Of a DNA stretch of 64,000 nt, positions 44,171-53,509 are shown piece after piece. The translations under genes were made by a program, and so were the position numbers. This DNA is from Archangium violaceum (GTDB lineage Bacteria > Myxococcota > Myxococcia > Myxococcales > Myxococcaceae), in the NCBI RefSeq assembly GCF_016887565.1, contig NZ_CP069396.1, forward strand, positions 8,972,001-9,036,000. Direction: 5' to 3'. Every line of letters begins with the position of its first letter. The stretch's first letter is position 1. Under the pieces are notes generated by a model, which worked only from the letters and a program-made list of their open reading frames with translations, had not been told where the DNA came from and did no database searches.

Positions 44171-46437
44171 GTGGCTCCAATGGCCTCGGCGCGCTCCCAG
44201 ACCTGGAGGTAGCCCTCGGCGGAGTTCATCAGCGGATCCAGATCCTGGCTGCGCAGACCCTGGCGACGGAGATCCGAGATGAAGTCCGGCATCATGCCCG
44301 CGTGGGCCACTCCATCCTCGTTGATGTCGAACACCTTGTTGCCCACCACGCTGCGCTCCAGCTTCGTGACGCTGTTCTCCACGGCGATGCTCAGCGGGTA
44401 GCTCGTGCGGGCCACCTGCGCGGCGGAGCTGCCGCCGTGGCACGCCTCAGCGCCAAAGCGGGGGCTCGGCAGGCCCGCGAAGCCGTTGAAGTCCGAGCCG
44501 AAGCCCACCGGCATCCCGTTCAGCTGCTTCGTCAGATAGAGGTACGCCTGGGCCCAGCTCTGCGAGGTGCTGCCGCACTGGTGCTCCACCACCGGCTGAC
44601 CCGCGCCGCGCCAGGTGGGGATCTCGTCGCGATTGCCCTGGTCCAGGATGAGCGACACCATGCCGCCCACGTTGCGGATGCGCTGGAGCTGCTCCGCCTT
44701 GAGGCTGCCCTCGTGGCGCTTGTTGCCGCGGGCCGTATCGAACAGCGTGGTGTGGCCGCTCACCACCGGGTAGCCGTAGGGCTCCACCATCCCCAGGGTG
44801 TCATCGAAGGCCAGCTTCGACATGTGGTCGATGTCGATCAGCATCTTCCGGCGCATCATTCCGCGCACCAGCGTGCGGCCCAGCGTCGTGAGCCCCTGCG
44901 CGCCGCAGATGGGATCCCTGGCGATGTCTCGCTTGTAGACGTAGCCCTCCTGCTTGCAGTCGCGAGAGTCTCCCTCGGTCGTGATGCTGGTGAGCGCCGA
45001 GCCCGCGAAGGCGTTCTGCTTGAAGTGGACCGGGAAGAGGTGGCGCAGGCCCATGGCCTGGTAATGGTCCAGCCGCTCCTCCACATACGCGCTCGTGCAC
45101 GAGCTGTTGCGGCGGCAGTCGAAGAGGTAGTCCACTTCGGCGCCCAACACCACCGCCAGCTTGCCCTGGGCGATGACGGTGCGGGCCTCCGCGGGAGTCT
45201 TCACGATGCGGAACCAGCCACGCCCCGCGCCGCCCGCCTTGTTGTCGAGGTAGCTCTGCATGGCGTAGGCCTCGGCGATCTGGAGCTCCACCGCCTCCAT
45301 GTCCTCTCCCGTGCGGCCCGGCGCCTTGGTGGCGTAGATGGGGAAGCCGAAGATGTCCTGGTTGTTGACGGCCAGCATCACGAGCAGCCGCAGGCCGCCC
45401 TGGACGGAGCGGTAGAGCCAATCCTCATACATGGACTGGTGCGTGTAGCTGTTCCAGCGGGGCCAGCCGTCGTACTGCGGATAGCCGCCCACCCGATGGC
45501 CCGAACCGCCCGTGCCGTAGCCGAGGGTCGCCATGATGCTGCCGAAGAAGTCCCGAGTGCCCCCCGGCCCATGGACAGTGTCACACCACGGCAGGGTGGA
45601 GCTGAGGGGACCGTAGGCCTTGCCGTAGAAGGCCTGGCCGCCGAAAGCGAGGTTGGCGAACGGGTGCGCATGGAGATCCGCGAAGCCCTTGGCGGGCGCC
45701 TTGCAGGTGCAGGTGACGCCGGTGTCGCCTTGATCGGCGGCGACGTCGGTGCAGGCCAGGCAGCTGCCCGTATGAGGGCCACTGGTGACGAGCCCCCTCA
45801 CACACGTGCCGCGCTGGCCCCAGTTGGCGTCACGGTTGGCGCAGAAGGCTTCACAGCTCACCGAGCCGGTGTTCCCGGGCTTGGTGAAGGTGCCCGCCGG
45901 GAGGGAGGAGTTGCACTCCGTCACCGGGTTGCAGGTGGTGTCATTCACCTCGAACTCGCCCCACATGCCGGAGGTGTCCTTGTTCACGCAGCGGGTCGGG
46001 CGCAGGAAGGTGTAGCCGGCCACGGTGGCGCCGGTGGCCTGGCACGCGCTCTCCCAGGAGGTGTTGGGAGGGATGTTCAGCAACTGCGCCGAGTGCTGGC
46101 GCCGGCCCGAGTCCGTGCACCGATCCTGCTTGAAGGTGCTCCAGTTGGGATTGCACGAGGTGTCGGGCACGTCGAACTGGCCCCACATGTTGGTGCTGGT
46201 CCGCACGCAGCGATTCGGCCGTGCGTACCAGCGCCCATCAATGGTGGCGCCCGTATTCGCGCAGGTGGTTTCCCACGAGGTCCCCGAGGGGATGCCCCAG
46301 AGGACGGAGGACTTCTGACGCTGGCCGAGGCCCGTGCAGGCGTCCGACTGGAAGGTTCCCCAATAAGGAGCGGCGAGTGCTGGTGAGGCGCAACACAGCA
46401 CCCACCCCATCAAGGCAAAGCGAATCATTTTCATCAT
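44161..46437 (-). CDS. Secreted M19-like dipeptidase/amidohydrolase with two N-terminal Cys-rich repeats
   Basis: A 758-residue exported protein. The start at 46437 follows CCGGAG, and the signal peptide ends SPALA (about residue 22). Residues about 23-165 contain two tandem 70-residue repeats sharing the patterns GTFQSDACTGLGQRQKSS / STFKQDRCTDSGRRQHSA and SWETTCANTGATIDG / SWESACQATGATVAG, each ending W-G-x-F/E-x-x-D-T-x-C-N-P. A Cys-rich linker follows. The catalytic part (about 260-758) is M19/amidohydrolase-like: FADLHAHPFAN (metal His pair), VVLGAEVDYLF (bridging Glu), DIDHMS and VVSGHTTLFD (metal His residues), and GFGSDFNGF (Asp). It should cleave dipeptides or a related amide outside the cell; the repeats may bind the wall. 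Confidence 0.8.
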   Translation of the reverse strand: MMKMIRFALMGWVLCCASPALAAPYWGTFQSDACTGLGQRQKSSVLWGIPSGTSWETTCANTGATIDGRWYARPNRCVRTSTNMWGQFDVPDTSCNPNWSTFKQDRCTDSGRRQHSAQLLNIPPNTSWESACQATGATVAGYTFLRPTRCVNKDTSGMWGEFEVNDTTCNPVTECNSSLPAGTFTKPGNTGSVSCEAFCANRDANWGQRGTCVRGLVTSGPHTGSCLACTDVAADQGDTGVTCTCKAPAKGFADLHAHPFANLAFGGQAFYGKAYGPLSSTLPWCDTVHGPGGTRDFFGSIMATLGYGTGGSGHRVGGYPQYDGWPRWNSYTHQSMYEDWLYRSVQGGLRLLVMLAVNNQDIFGFPIYATKAPGRTGEDMEAVELQIAEAYAMQSYLDNKAGGAGRGWFRIVKTPAEARTVIAQGKLAVVLGAEVDYLFDCRRNSSCTSAYVEERLDHYQAMGLRHLFPVHFKQNAFAGSALTSITTEGDSRDCKQEGYVYKRDIARDPICGAQGLTTLGRTLVRGMMRRKMLIDIDHMSKLAFDDTLGMVEPYGYPVVSGHTTLFDTARGNKRHEGSLKAEQLQRIRNVGGMVSLILDQGNRDEIPTWRGAGQPVVEHQCGSTSQSWAQAYLYLTKQLNGMPVGFGSDFNGFAGLPSPRFGAEACHGGSSAAQVARTSYPLSIAVENSVTKLERSVVGNKVFDINEDGVAHAGMMPDFISDLRRQGLRSQDLDPLMNSAEGYLQVWERAEAIGATVP

Positions 46438-46457
46438 GGCGTGGTGACTCCGGGGAA

Positions 46458-49400
46458 TCAATTCGTGATGATGAACTCCACGCGGCGGTTCTCGCTTCGG
46501 CCTTCCGGTGTGTCGTTCGATACGACGGGACGCGACGGACCGTAGCCCCGGGCCTCGAGGCGAGAGCCCGCGATGCCACGCTGGATGAGATAGGCCCGCA
46601 CCCCATTCGCACGCTCCTGGCTCAGTGTGCGATTGAGCTGTTCCTTTCCCGAGTTGTCCGTATGGCCCTCGATGCGGAGCGAGACACCAGGCCGCGATTT
46701 CAGCAGCTCGGCGATCTCATCCAGAATGCGCGTGCCGTCCCCCTGAATCTCGGCGAGGCCCACCGCGAAGACGATCTTGCGGCCTGCCAGGGAGAGCCGC
46801 TCCTCCTTCACCGGAGGCGAGACAGGCTCGGGGCACCCCTGCAGGCTCGGCACTCCCACCTCCAGCGGACAGCGGTCCGCCTTGTTGGGCACGGAGTCCC
46901 CGTCGTCATCGGAGTCGGGGGCACTGCTCGGGCGTGTGATTCCGCCCGCACTGGCGGAGGTCCTCGGGCGGAGGGGGAGAGCCCAGGCGATTCCCACCCC
47001 CGCCCGCCACGAGGGCGTCCCTGGGATGTCGGTGAAGCCACGCCCGGCGAGCGCGCTCACCTCGAAGCCATGTCCGATGGGCAGCCGCACCCCTCCGAGC
47101 AGCTCCACCGCCACGTCTGGGTGCACCAGCGACTCCGCCACCTGCAGGGCCAGCTCACCGCGAAGACCGCTCCCCCGGGTGGCCACCACCAGCGCCTGCT
47201 CCAGCTCGGTGCCCACGTCGCGACCCGGCTCGACCTCCTTCGACCTCACCCGCGCACCCACGCTGGCCCCCAGCACAAACATTCCCACCTCGCGCCCCAG
47301 TGAGACGCGGGGCCAGAACTGGAACCCGGCCCAGTGCTCCTGGCGTCCGAACGCACTCGCCCGTCCCCCCGGCAGCCCCACGTCGAGCCCCACCGCGAGG
47401 GACACCGGCGCCCCTTCCTCGCGCCGGAGCAGCGCGTAGCGTCCTCCCACCTCCGGCGTCCCCAGCCCCCAGGACGAAGGTTTGGAGACACCGATCAGCA
47501 TCTCCGCGCCATGGCCCCCCTGGAAAATGATGACCGGCAGCCGGGCGGACAGCTCCAGGCGCTCCATCGGAGACCACGCCCCCATGAGCCAGGCCGACGT
47601 CCGGTAGTGCAAGAGGGAGCGGTCGTACCCATCACTGCCCCGCAGCACCAGGATGCCGCGCTCGTAGTGGGTCAGGAGGCCGAGGCGATAGCCGCCCACG
47701 GGAAGCAGTCGTCCGGAGTCCACCAGCAGCGAGTCCGTCGCGGCGGCGCTGAGGCGCAGGCGCTCCACGTCGAACGCGACCAGGGGGCTGGAGGGCGTCT
47801 GCCCCGAGGCGCTGGTGGCGGCCAGGGCCGCGACGAGCACACAGGTCCGTGCCAGTTCACGGCGCCGGCGGCCCGCCCAAACGGCAAGGACCGACAGCAC
47901 GACCAGCGCCGCGTCCGCGCCTCCACCGGCGGCCTGACAGCCGCCGCCGGCAATCGACACCACCCGGGCTTGAACGGTCACGGTGAACGAGCACATCGCC
48001 TGATTGCCCGCCGCATCCTCCGCTGTCGCGGTGACCGTCGTCTTCCCCGTCGGCAGGGTGCTCCCCGACGGCTGCGAGTACGTCACCGGGGGATTCGCGG
48101 TGATGGCGTCGGTCGCGGTGGCGGGGGGATACGTCACCGGCGCCCCCGCAGGCTCCGTCACCTCCACCACCAGGTCCGCCGGGCAGGTGATGTCCGGAGG
48201 CGTCTGGTCGACCACTGCGAGCGTCGCGGTGGCGACGTTGCTGTCCAGGCCGCAGTCCCGTGCCTGGAAGGTGAAGCTGTCCGGCCCCAGGTAGCCCGGC
48301 TCGGGCGTGTACGTGACGGAGGGGGGCGTACCGCTCAGCGTCCCATGGGCCGGAGGGGTGACGATGACGAAGGTCAACGAAGGATCCATCTCGGCATCCG
48401 TCGCCACCAGCGACAGCTCCACGGGCTCGCCGTACGGCGTGGAGACCGTCAGGTCCTCCGCCACCGGCGCGGTGTTCTCCACCACCGTCACCATCCGCCC
48501 GCCGCCTCTCGCGTTGGCGAAGACGGAGAGCGTATGGGCGCCTGGCGTCGCGCTGGCGGGAATGGACACCGTCACGCCGGTGGCGGACATCTCGGTGCCC
48601 GGCAACGTCCAGAGTCGGCGCCCCTCGGCCGCCTGCAACCGCACCAGCGGGAAGCTCGTCGCGGAGTCCTTGTGGTCTCCCGTGCTGGCTCCGGAGATGC
48701 CCCGGAACAGCGTGCCTGTGATGCGTGCGGAACAGGCGCGCATCACCACGTCGGGCCCCGTCACCACCGGACGCCAGGCCGGCTGCGCCCCGGTGTCTTC
48801 GTACAGCTCGGCGCTCGCCAGCCATACGCCCGCGGCGCCCTGCCCTCCCAGCGCGAGCACCTCGTTCGAGGGCAGGACGACGGCGTCGAAGCGCACCCGC
48901 TGGGCAACGAGACCCGACGCGGGTTTCCAGGTATGGGTCGCGCTGTCGTACAGCTCCGCGGTGGCGAGCACCGTGCCCCCCGGTCCCTGACCGCCCATGA
49001 CCAGCACCCGGCCGGAGGGCAACAGCGCGGCCGAATGGAATGCGCGCGGACTGGCCAGTGTCCCCGCCGGGGCCCAGGTGTTGGAGACCGGGTCATACAC
49101 CTCCGCCGACGCCAGCTCCGCCGCGAGCGAGCTCCCCGCCACCGCCAGCACCCGGCCCGACGGCAGCAGCGTCAGGGTGAAGGAGGACCGTGCCTGCGAG
49201 AGGCCCGCGGCGGGGGCCCACGTGTTGGAGGCCGGGTCATACAGCTCCGCGGAGGCCAGCGGCGCGCCCCCGTTCTCGCCACCCGCCACCAGGACCCGGC
49301 CGTCGTGCAGCAGCACTGCCGCGTGACGCGAGCGGGGCGTGGCGGCCGAGCCGGCGGAGCTCCACGCGTTGGCGGCCGGGTCATACAGCTCCGCCGCCCC

Positions 49401-51035
49401 CGTGCCCGCGCCGCCCACCACGAGCACCCGGCCCGAGCCCAGCACCGTCGCGGTGTGCCCATCCCTGGCGGCAGACATCGAGCCCGCGGGCGTCCAGGCA
49501 TCCGCCAAGGGGTCGTACCGCTCCGCCGAGGCCAGCGGCCCCCCACCATTCCCACCTCCGACGGCGAGCACCTGGCCAGACGGCAACAGGCTCAGCGTGG
49601 CGCGCTCGCGCGCGGTGGCCAGGGAGGCGGCGGGAGCCCAGGTGTTGCTCGCGCGCGTGTAGCGCTCCGCTGTCCCGAGTACGCCACTCGCGCCCCGGCC
49701 CCCCGCGGCCAGCACCTGTCCCGACGGCAGCAGCACGGCGGCGGAGCCCCGGCCCTGCGCGAGATTGCCGGCCGGAGCCCAGCGGTCGCTGGAGGCCTCA
49801 TAGAGCTCCACGTTCGCATAGAAGGTCAGGCTCGGGTTCGAGCTGTAGCCTCCCATGATCAGCACCTGACCCGTCGTCAGCAGGGTGGCGGTGGCATTCT
49901 CGCGAGCCACCGCCATCGTACTGGCGGCGGCCCAGGTTCCCGTCGCCGGGTCATACAGCTCCGACACGGCCTGCGCGTTGCGTGCCCCGTCCGAGCCACC
50001 CTGGACCAGGACCTTGCCATTGGGCAGCAGGGTGGCCGTGTGCCCGTTTCGCGGATGGAGGAGCGCACCGGTGGCGGTCCACGTGTTGGCCACCGGGTCA
50101 TAGAGCTCCGCGTGGGTGGTGATCCCCGCGCTCGTGAAGCCTCCTGCCAGGAGGACACGACCATCGGGGAGCAGCGTCGCGCTCGCATAGTGCCGGGGAA
50201 CCAGGGGAGGCGCCGCCAGCGACCAGGTCCCGGCGGAGGGGTCATAAAGCTCCGCGACGGGCACTTCGCGCGTGACGTTGTTGACGCCGCTGGCCACCAG
50301 CACCCGGCCGTCCCTCAGCAAGGTGGCGGTGTGAGCCCGGTGGACGACGGACATGGAGCCGGTGGCGGTGAAAGTATTCGTCTCGGCGTCATAGAGCTCC
50401 GCCGTGTTCAGGTTGGAGCCTCCCGCGACGAGCACCTGCCCCGAGGACAGGAGGGTGACGGTGGACAGGCTGCGAGTCGCGGACATCGCCCCCGTGGCGG
50501 ACCAGGTGTTCGTCGCGGCGTCATGGATGCTTGCCGACCGGCTGCCGTCCGTCACGACGAACGCCCTTCCCGTGGGAAGCAGGACGCTCGACATGATGTT
50601 TCCCAAGATGCCTGGGCTTCCGGCGAAGGCCCAGGTGCCGGTCTCCGGATCGAAACGCTCGGCGGAAGCCACGAACCCGGTCCGGTTGACGCCGCCCGCC
50701 ACCAGGACATCGCCGTCGGGCAGGAGCAGGGAGGTGTGCTGCGCCCTCGCACTCGCCATGCTGGCCGTCGACGACCAGCCCGGGGCCACCACCAGCGGCG
50801 CGGTGAGCCCCTCGAGGGAGACCTCGGTGGCGAGGCCCACGCGGGGCCCCTCTGCCTCGGCGAGGTTGGCTCCAGGGGACGCCGTCACGTCGGCGGCGAG
50901 CTCGGGGAAGTATGCCCACGCCAGGGCGACTGCCTCCGCCGAGGATGGCAGGGTGCCCTTCTGCTCGCATGCGAGGACGAAGACACCGCAGAGCATCACG
51001 AGAACGAGGCGTCCCGAGACCCAACCTGTCTGCAT
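46458..51035 (-). CDS. Giant lipoprotein: Kelch propeller(s), Ig-like, HYR, internal MYXO-CTERM-like segment, OmpA-type barrel and peptidoglycan-binding domain
   Basis: A 1525-residue open frame starting at ATG 51035 after GGAGGG. Lipobox VLAC (Cys23). Residues about 85-790 hold some fifteen Kelch repeats of the type LLPDGRVLVAGG...AELYDP..NTW. Then follow an Ig-like domain (TPEPGYLGPDSFTFQARDCG), an HYR domain (DITCPADLVVEV, TVTATAEDAAGNQAMCSF) and, near residue 1033, SIAGGGCQAAGGGADAALVV plus a hydrophobic run and RRRRE: a MYXO-CTERM-like sorting signal that normally ends a protein. Here the frame continues into a signal-like stretch (VLVAALAATSASGQ), an outer-membrane barrel, TSP3-like DSDDDGDSVPNKADRC and an OmpA domain (IEGHTDNSGKEQLNRTLSQ, RANGVRAYL). 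Two genes appear joined without a stop. Confidence 0.8.
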   Translation of the reverse strand: MQTGWVSGRLVLVMLCGVFVLACEQKGTLPSSAEAVALAWAYFPELAADVTASPGANLAEAEGPRVGLATEVSLEGLTAPLVVAPGWSSTASMASARAQHTSLLLPDGDVLVAGGVNRTGFVASAERFDPETGTWAFAGSPGILGNIMSSVLLPTGRAFVVTDGSRSASIHDAATNTWSATGAMSATRSLSTVTLLSSGQVLVAGGSNLNTAELYDAETNTFTATGSMSVVHRAHTATLLRDGRVLVASGVNNVTREVPVAELYDPSAGTWSLAAPPLVPRHYASATLLPDGRVLLAGGFTSAGITTHAELYDPVANTWTATGALLHPRNGHTATLLPNGKVLVQGGSDGARNAQAVSELYDPATGTWAAASTMAVARENATATLLTTGQVLIMGGYSSNPSLTFYANVELYEASSDRWAPAGNLAQGRGSAAVLLPSGQVLAAGGRGASGVLGTAERYTRASNTWAPAASLATARERATLSLLPSGQVLAVGGGNGGGPLASAERYDPLADAWTPAGSMSAARDGHTATVLGSGRVLVVGGAGTGAAELYDPAANAWSSAGSAATPRSRHAAVLLHDGRVLVAGGENGGAPLASAELYDPASNTWAPAAGLSQARSSFTLTLLPSGRVLAVAGSSLAAELASAEVYDPVSNTWAPAGTLASPRAFHSAALLPSGRVLVMGGQGPGGTVLATAELYDSATHTWKPASGLVAQRVRFDAVVLPSNEVLALGGQGAAGVWLASAELYEDTGAQPAWRPVVTGPDVVMRACSARITGTLFRGISGASTGDHKDSATSFPLVRLQAAEGRRLWTLPGTEMSATGVTVSIPASATPGAHTLSVFANARGGGRMVTVVENTAPVAEDLTVSTPYGEPVELSLVATDAEMDPSLTFVIVTPPAHGTLSGTPPSVTYTPEPGYLGPDSFTFQARDCGLDSNVATATLAVVDQTPPDITCPADLVVEVTEPAGAPVTYPPATATDAITANPPVTYSQPSGSTLPTGKTTVTATAEDAAGNQAMCSFTVTVQARVVSIAGGGCQAAGGGADAALVVLSVLAVWAGRRRRELARTCVLVAALAATSASGQTPSSPLVAFDVERLRLSAAATDSLLVDSGRLLPVGGYRLGLLTHYERGILVLRGSDGYDRSLLHYRTSAWLMGAWSPMERLELSARLPVIIFQGGHGAEMLIGVSKPSSWGLGTPEVGGRYALLRREEGAPVSLAVGLDVGLPGGRASAFGRQEHWAGFQFWPRVSLGREVGMFVLGASVGARVRSKEVEPGRDVGTELEQALVVATRGSGLRGELALQVAESLVHPDVAVELLGGVRLPIGHGFEVSALAGRGFTDIPGTPSWRAGVGIAWALPLRPRTSASAGGITRPSSAPDSDDDGDSVPNKADRCPLEVGVPSLQGCPEPVSPPVKEERLSLAGRKIVFAVGLAEIQGDGTRILDEIAELLKSRPGVSLRIEGHTDNSGKEQLNRTLSQERANGVRAYLIQRGIAGSRLEARGYGPSRPVVSNDTPEGRSENRRVEFIITN

Positions 51036-51350
51036 TCACCCTCCAGGCCCAGGCCTGCGCCATGGGCTGACGCGCCGAGGGGCGCGCCCGGCGCGGAAGT
51101 CCTCCGCGTGTGACTCGGCGTGTATCACGCCCACGGGTCAATCGGCTCGGGTCAATAGCAGTTCTGCTCCACGCCGCCCTCGCGCCGCACCGTCACCTGG
51201 CGTATGCGTATAGGCGAGATAGAGGCCATGTTGAGGGTGAGGGCTGGAGCGGAGGGGCCGAGGAGCGCCGCTGACGGGGGCCGCCCGAGCAGTGCGCCAG
51301 GCTGGTGGAGAAACCACGCGGGCGTGTGGTCGCGTAAGATGGCAGGCACC

Positions 51351-52436
51351 ATGCTCTCCATTCGCTCTACCACTCTCTCCTGCCTCGTCGTGCTCGGCTT
51401 CGTCGCTGCTTGCGGCGATAATTCCACTCCCAGCCCCGTCGACCCACCCGACGCCTCTACACCGGTGCTGTGCAACAGCGTCGGCGTCGAGCTGTGCGGC
51501 GACTCCTGCGTGAACACCGTGAGCGACCCGAAGCACTGCGGTGGTTGCGACAAGGCGTGCGCGACCGGAGCGGCTTGTGAGGGCGGCGCCTGTGTCGCGA
51601 TCTGTCAGATCGACGGCAAGCAGGTCGCCGTCGGGGCGGTGAACGCGGCGAATTCGTGCGAACAGTGCACGCCGGCGACGTCCGCGACCGCGTGGACGCA
51701 ACGCGCTGACGGGACGTCGTGCAACCCGGGACAGGTCTGCTCGGCCGGCGTGTGCACTCCGAAGTGCTTCATCGACGGCGTGGTCTACGCCGCGGGTGCG
51801 CCGAACCCGGGGAACGCCTGCGAGACGTGCGTGCCAGCGACGTCGACGACGCGGTGGACGGCTCGCGCGAGCGTTCCGCTGCTGGTCGGCGGTGACGACA
51901 TCACGGCGCAAGGCTGGACGACGGCCTCGCAGACGCCGAACACGCTCACGTACGGCGCGGACTACGTTCGCCTCGCGACGTCGACAAACAGCGGCGCGCG
52001 AACGAGCGGGCAGCTGCTCATCATGCGGGCGAACTCGCTCGACGCAACGAAGCCGTTCACGCTCCGCGTGACGATGCAGGTCGAGTCGGTGAACACCCAC
52101 AACCAGTTAGACAGCGGAGCAGCCATCCTGGGGAGCATCACACCTCCGGCCGGACAGAGCGTGGATCGCTCGCAGATGATCTACCTCGACAGCGCGGCGA
52201 TCGGCTGGGCGGACGACACTCAGTCCGCGGCGTTCCCGGTGACCGACGGCGCGTATCATGTCTACGATCTCTCGGTGGACGCAGCGAAGGTGGCGACAGT
52301 GAGCATCGATGGCGTCGCGAAGCTCACGCGGAACAACTTCACGGCGAACGGCACCATCGCCATCGGCGACCAGACGAACGACCCGAACGTCGACGGAGCA
52401 GTGCGGATCAAATCGGTCGAGCGGCTCTGTCCCTAG
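51351..52436 (+). CDS. Cys-rich lipoprotein with C-terminal beta-sandwich
   Basis: A 361-residue lipoprotein. The likely start is ATG 51351 (an in-frame ATG 12 bases earlier is possible); the lipobox is VAAC (Cys21). Residues about 30-170 contain repeated Cys modules: ELCGDSCVNTVSDPKHCGGC, NSCEQCTPATSATAW and NACETCVPATSTTRW, where the last two are clear repeats. Residues about 180-361 look like a concanavalin-like beta-sandwich (TLRVTMQVESVNTHNQL, YHVYDLSVDAAKVATVSIDG). These features suggest a surface protein binding carbohydrate. The GC content is lower than that of its neighbours. Function unknown. Confidence 0.75.
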   Translation: MLSIRSTTLSCLVVLGFVAACGDNSTPSPVDPPDASTPVLCNSVGVELCGDSCVNTVSDPKHCGGCDKACATGAACEGGACVAICQIDGKQVAVGAVNAANSCEQCTPATSATAWTQRADGTSCNPGQVCSAGVCTPKCFIDGVVYAAGAPNPGNACETCVPATSTTRWTARASVPLLVGGDDITAQGWTTASQTPNTLTYGADYVRLATSTNSGARTSGQLLIMRANSLDATKPFTLRVTMQVESVNTHNQLDSGAAILGSITPPAGQSVDRSQMIYLDSAAIGWADDTQSAAFPVTDGAYHVYDLSVDAAKVATVSIDGVAKLTRNNFTANGTIAIGDQTNDPNVDGAVRIKSVERLCP

Positions 52437-52488
52437 CAAGACAGGAAGCAGTGGGCCCTGCCTGTCGGGCGGTTCCCCGGACCGCGGC

Positions 52489-53364
52489 TCAGTCCGCCGC
52501 TCCTTGGATGGCCTCTGTCAGGAACTTCGCCACCGCGCGGACACGCGCGGTCCCGCGCAGATCCGGATGAGTGACCAGCCAGACCTCGTAGTTCGCCTTG
52601 CGGGTGCGGCCGGGCCAGAGCCGCACCAGGCCTTCTTTCTCGCCCATGTAGACCGGCATTTCGCCGATGCCGAGCCCGGCGGCGACGGCGCGCCGCACCA
52701 GCAGGCTGGAATTGAGCGCCGCCGCAATGCGGCCCTGGCGCGTCGGTTCATCGAGCAGCGTCAGCCCCTTGCCGCCGTCCAGGTAGCCCTTGTAGGCGAC
52801 CAGATCATGCCCGGCGAATTCGGTGTTCGGCGCCGGCTCGCCGCGCGCTGCCAGATAACCCTCGCTGGCGAAGAGCGCCACCGGCCATTGCGCGATCCGG
52901 CGGGCGAACAGGTCCGGGTTCTCCGGCTTCATGTTGCGGATGGCGATGTCCGCCTGTCGCCGGGTCAGATTGAGCATCTGGCTCGAGGCTTCGAGATCGA
53001 CGCGGATACCGGGCTGCGCCTCGTGCAGCGCGGCGACCGCCGGAATGAGGAAGTCGATCGCGATCGAGTCGGTGCTGGTGACCCGCACAGTGCCACTGAG
53101 CGCCTCGTCCTGGCCGTCGATCTTGGCCTGCAACTCCAGCGCGGCGCTTTCCATCCGGCGGGCGGCGGCGAGCGCGGACTCGCCAGCCGGCGTGAGCAGA
53201 TAGCCGTCGGACGCGCGCAGGAACAGCTTGGCTCCGAGGTCCCGTTCCATCGCGGCGATGCGGCGCCCGACGGTCGCCTGGTCCACGCCCAGGGCGCGCG
53301 CGGCGCCGCGCAGGCTGGCCTCGCGGCTCAGGGCGAGAAAGATGCGGGTGTCGTCCCAGTTCAT
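52489..53364 (-). CDS. LysR-family regulator, divergent to an MFS transporter
   Basis: A 291-residue LysR protein: NWDDTRIFLALSREASLRGA, AARALGVDQATVGRRIAAME (winged helix), then an effector domain including RQADIAIRNMKPENPDLFAR. It is divergent from the YbfB-like MFS gene at 53510. The intergenic region contains a perfect 8-base palindrome GTGATGCA-N4-TGCATCAC, the probable binding site. The protein and the transporter look proteobacterial in codon use and may have arrived together. Confidence 0.88.
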   Translation of the reverse strand: MNWDDTRIFLALSREASLRGAARALGVDQATVGRRIAAMERDLGAKLFLRASDGYLLTPAGESALAAARRMESAALELQAKIDGQDEALSGTVRVTSTDSIAIDFLIPAVAALHEAQPGIRVDLEASSQMLNLTRRQADIAIRNMKPENPDLFARRIAQWPVALFASEGYLAARGEPAPNTEFAGHDLVAYKGYLDGGKGLTLLDEPTRQGRIAAALNSSLLVRRAVAAGLGIGEMPVYMGEKEGLVRLWPGRTRKANYEVWLVTHPDLRGTARVRAVAKFLTEAIQGAAD

Positions 53365-53393
53365 CCGGCGGTCCTCGGTCTGCTCTCGACGGG

Positions 53394-53413
53394 GTGATGC
53401 ACAACTGCATCAC
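53394..53413. promoter_or_regulatory. Perfect palindrome between the LysR and MFS genes
   Basis: GTGATGCA-CAAC-TGCATCAC is an 8-base perfect inverted repeat starting 30 bases upstream of the LysR start and about 97 bases upstream of the MFS start. It is a strong candidate for a LysR operator. The TGCAT core matches the site at 13024. Confidence 0.65.
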
Positions 53414-53509
53414 ATGGATGAGAAGGTGCAGCAACTCTACAACGCCTTGCCGGCCCTATCCTCTCGCCCTGCGTATCCGCGATCGATACGGACCGGGAAG
53501 GGACAAGAC

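Noticed and set aside
43648-46386. A 912-codon plus-strand open frame across the TetR and dipeptidase genes
   Set aside because: It crosses two convincing genes and gives a composition-biased product without motifs.
47334-51113. A 1259-codon plus-strand open frame across the Kelch gene
   Set aside because: It mirrors the Kelch repeats as an Arg/Gly/His-rich product with no domain; a shadow of the real minus-strand gene.
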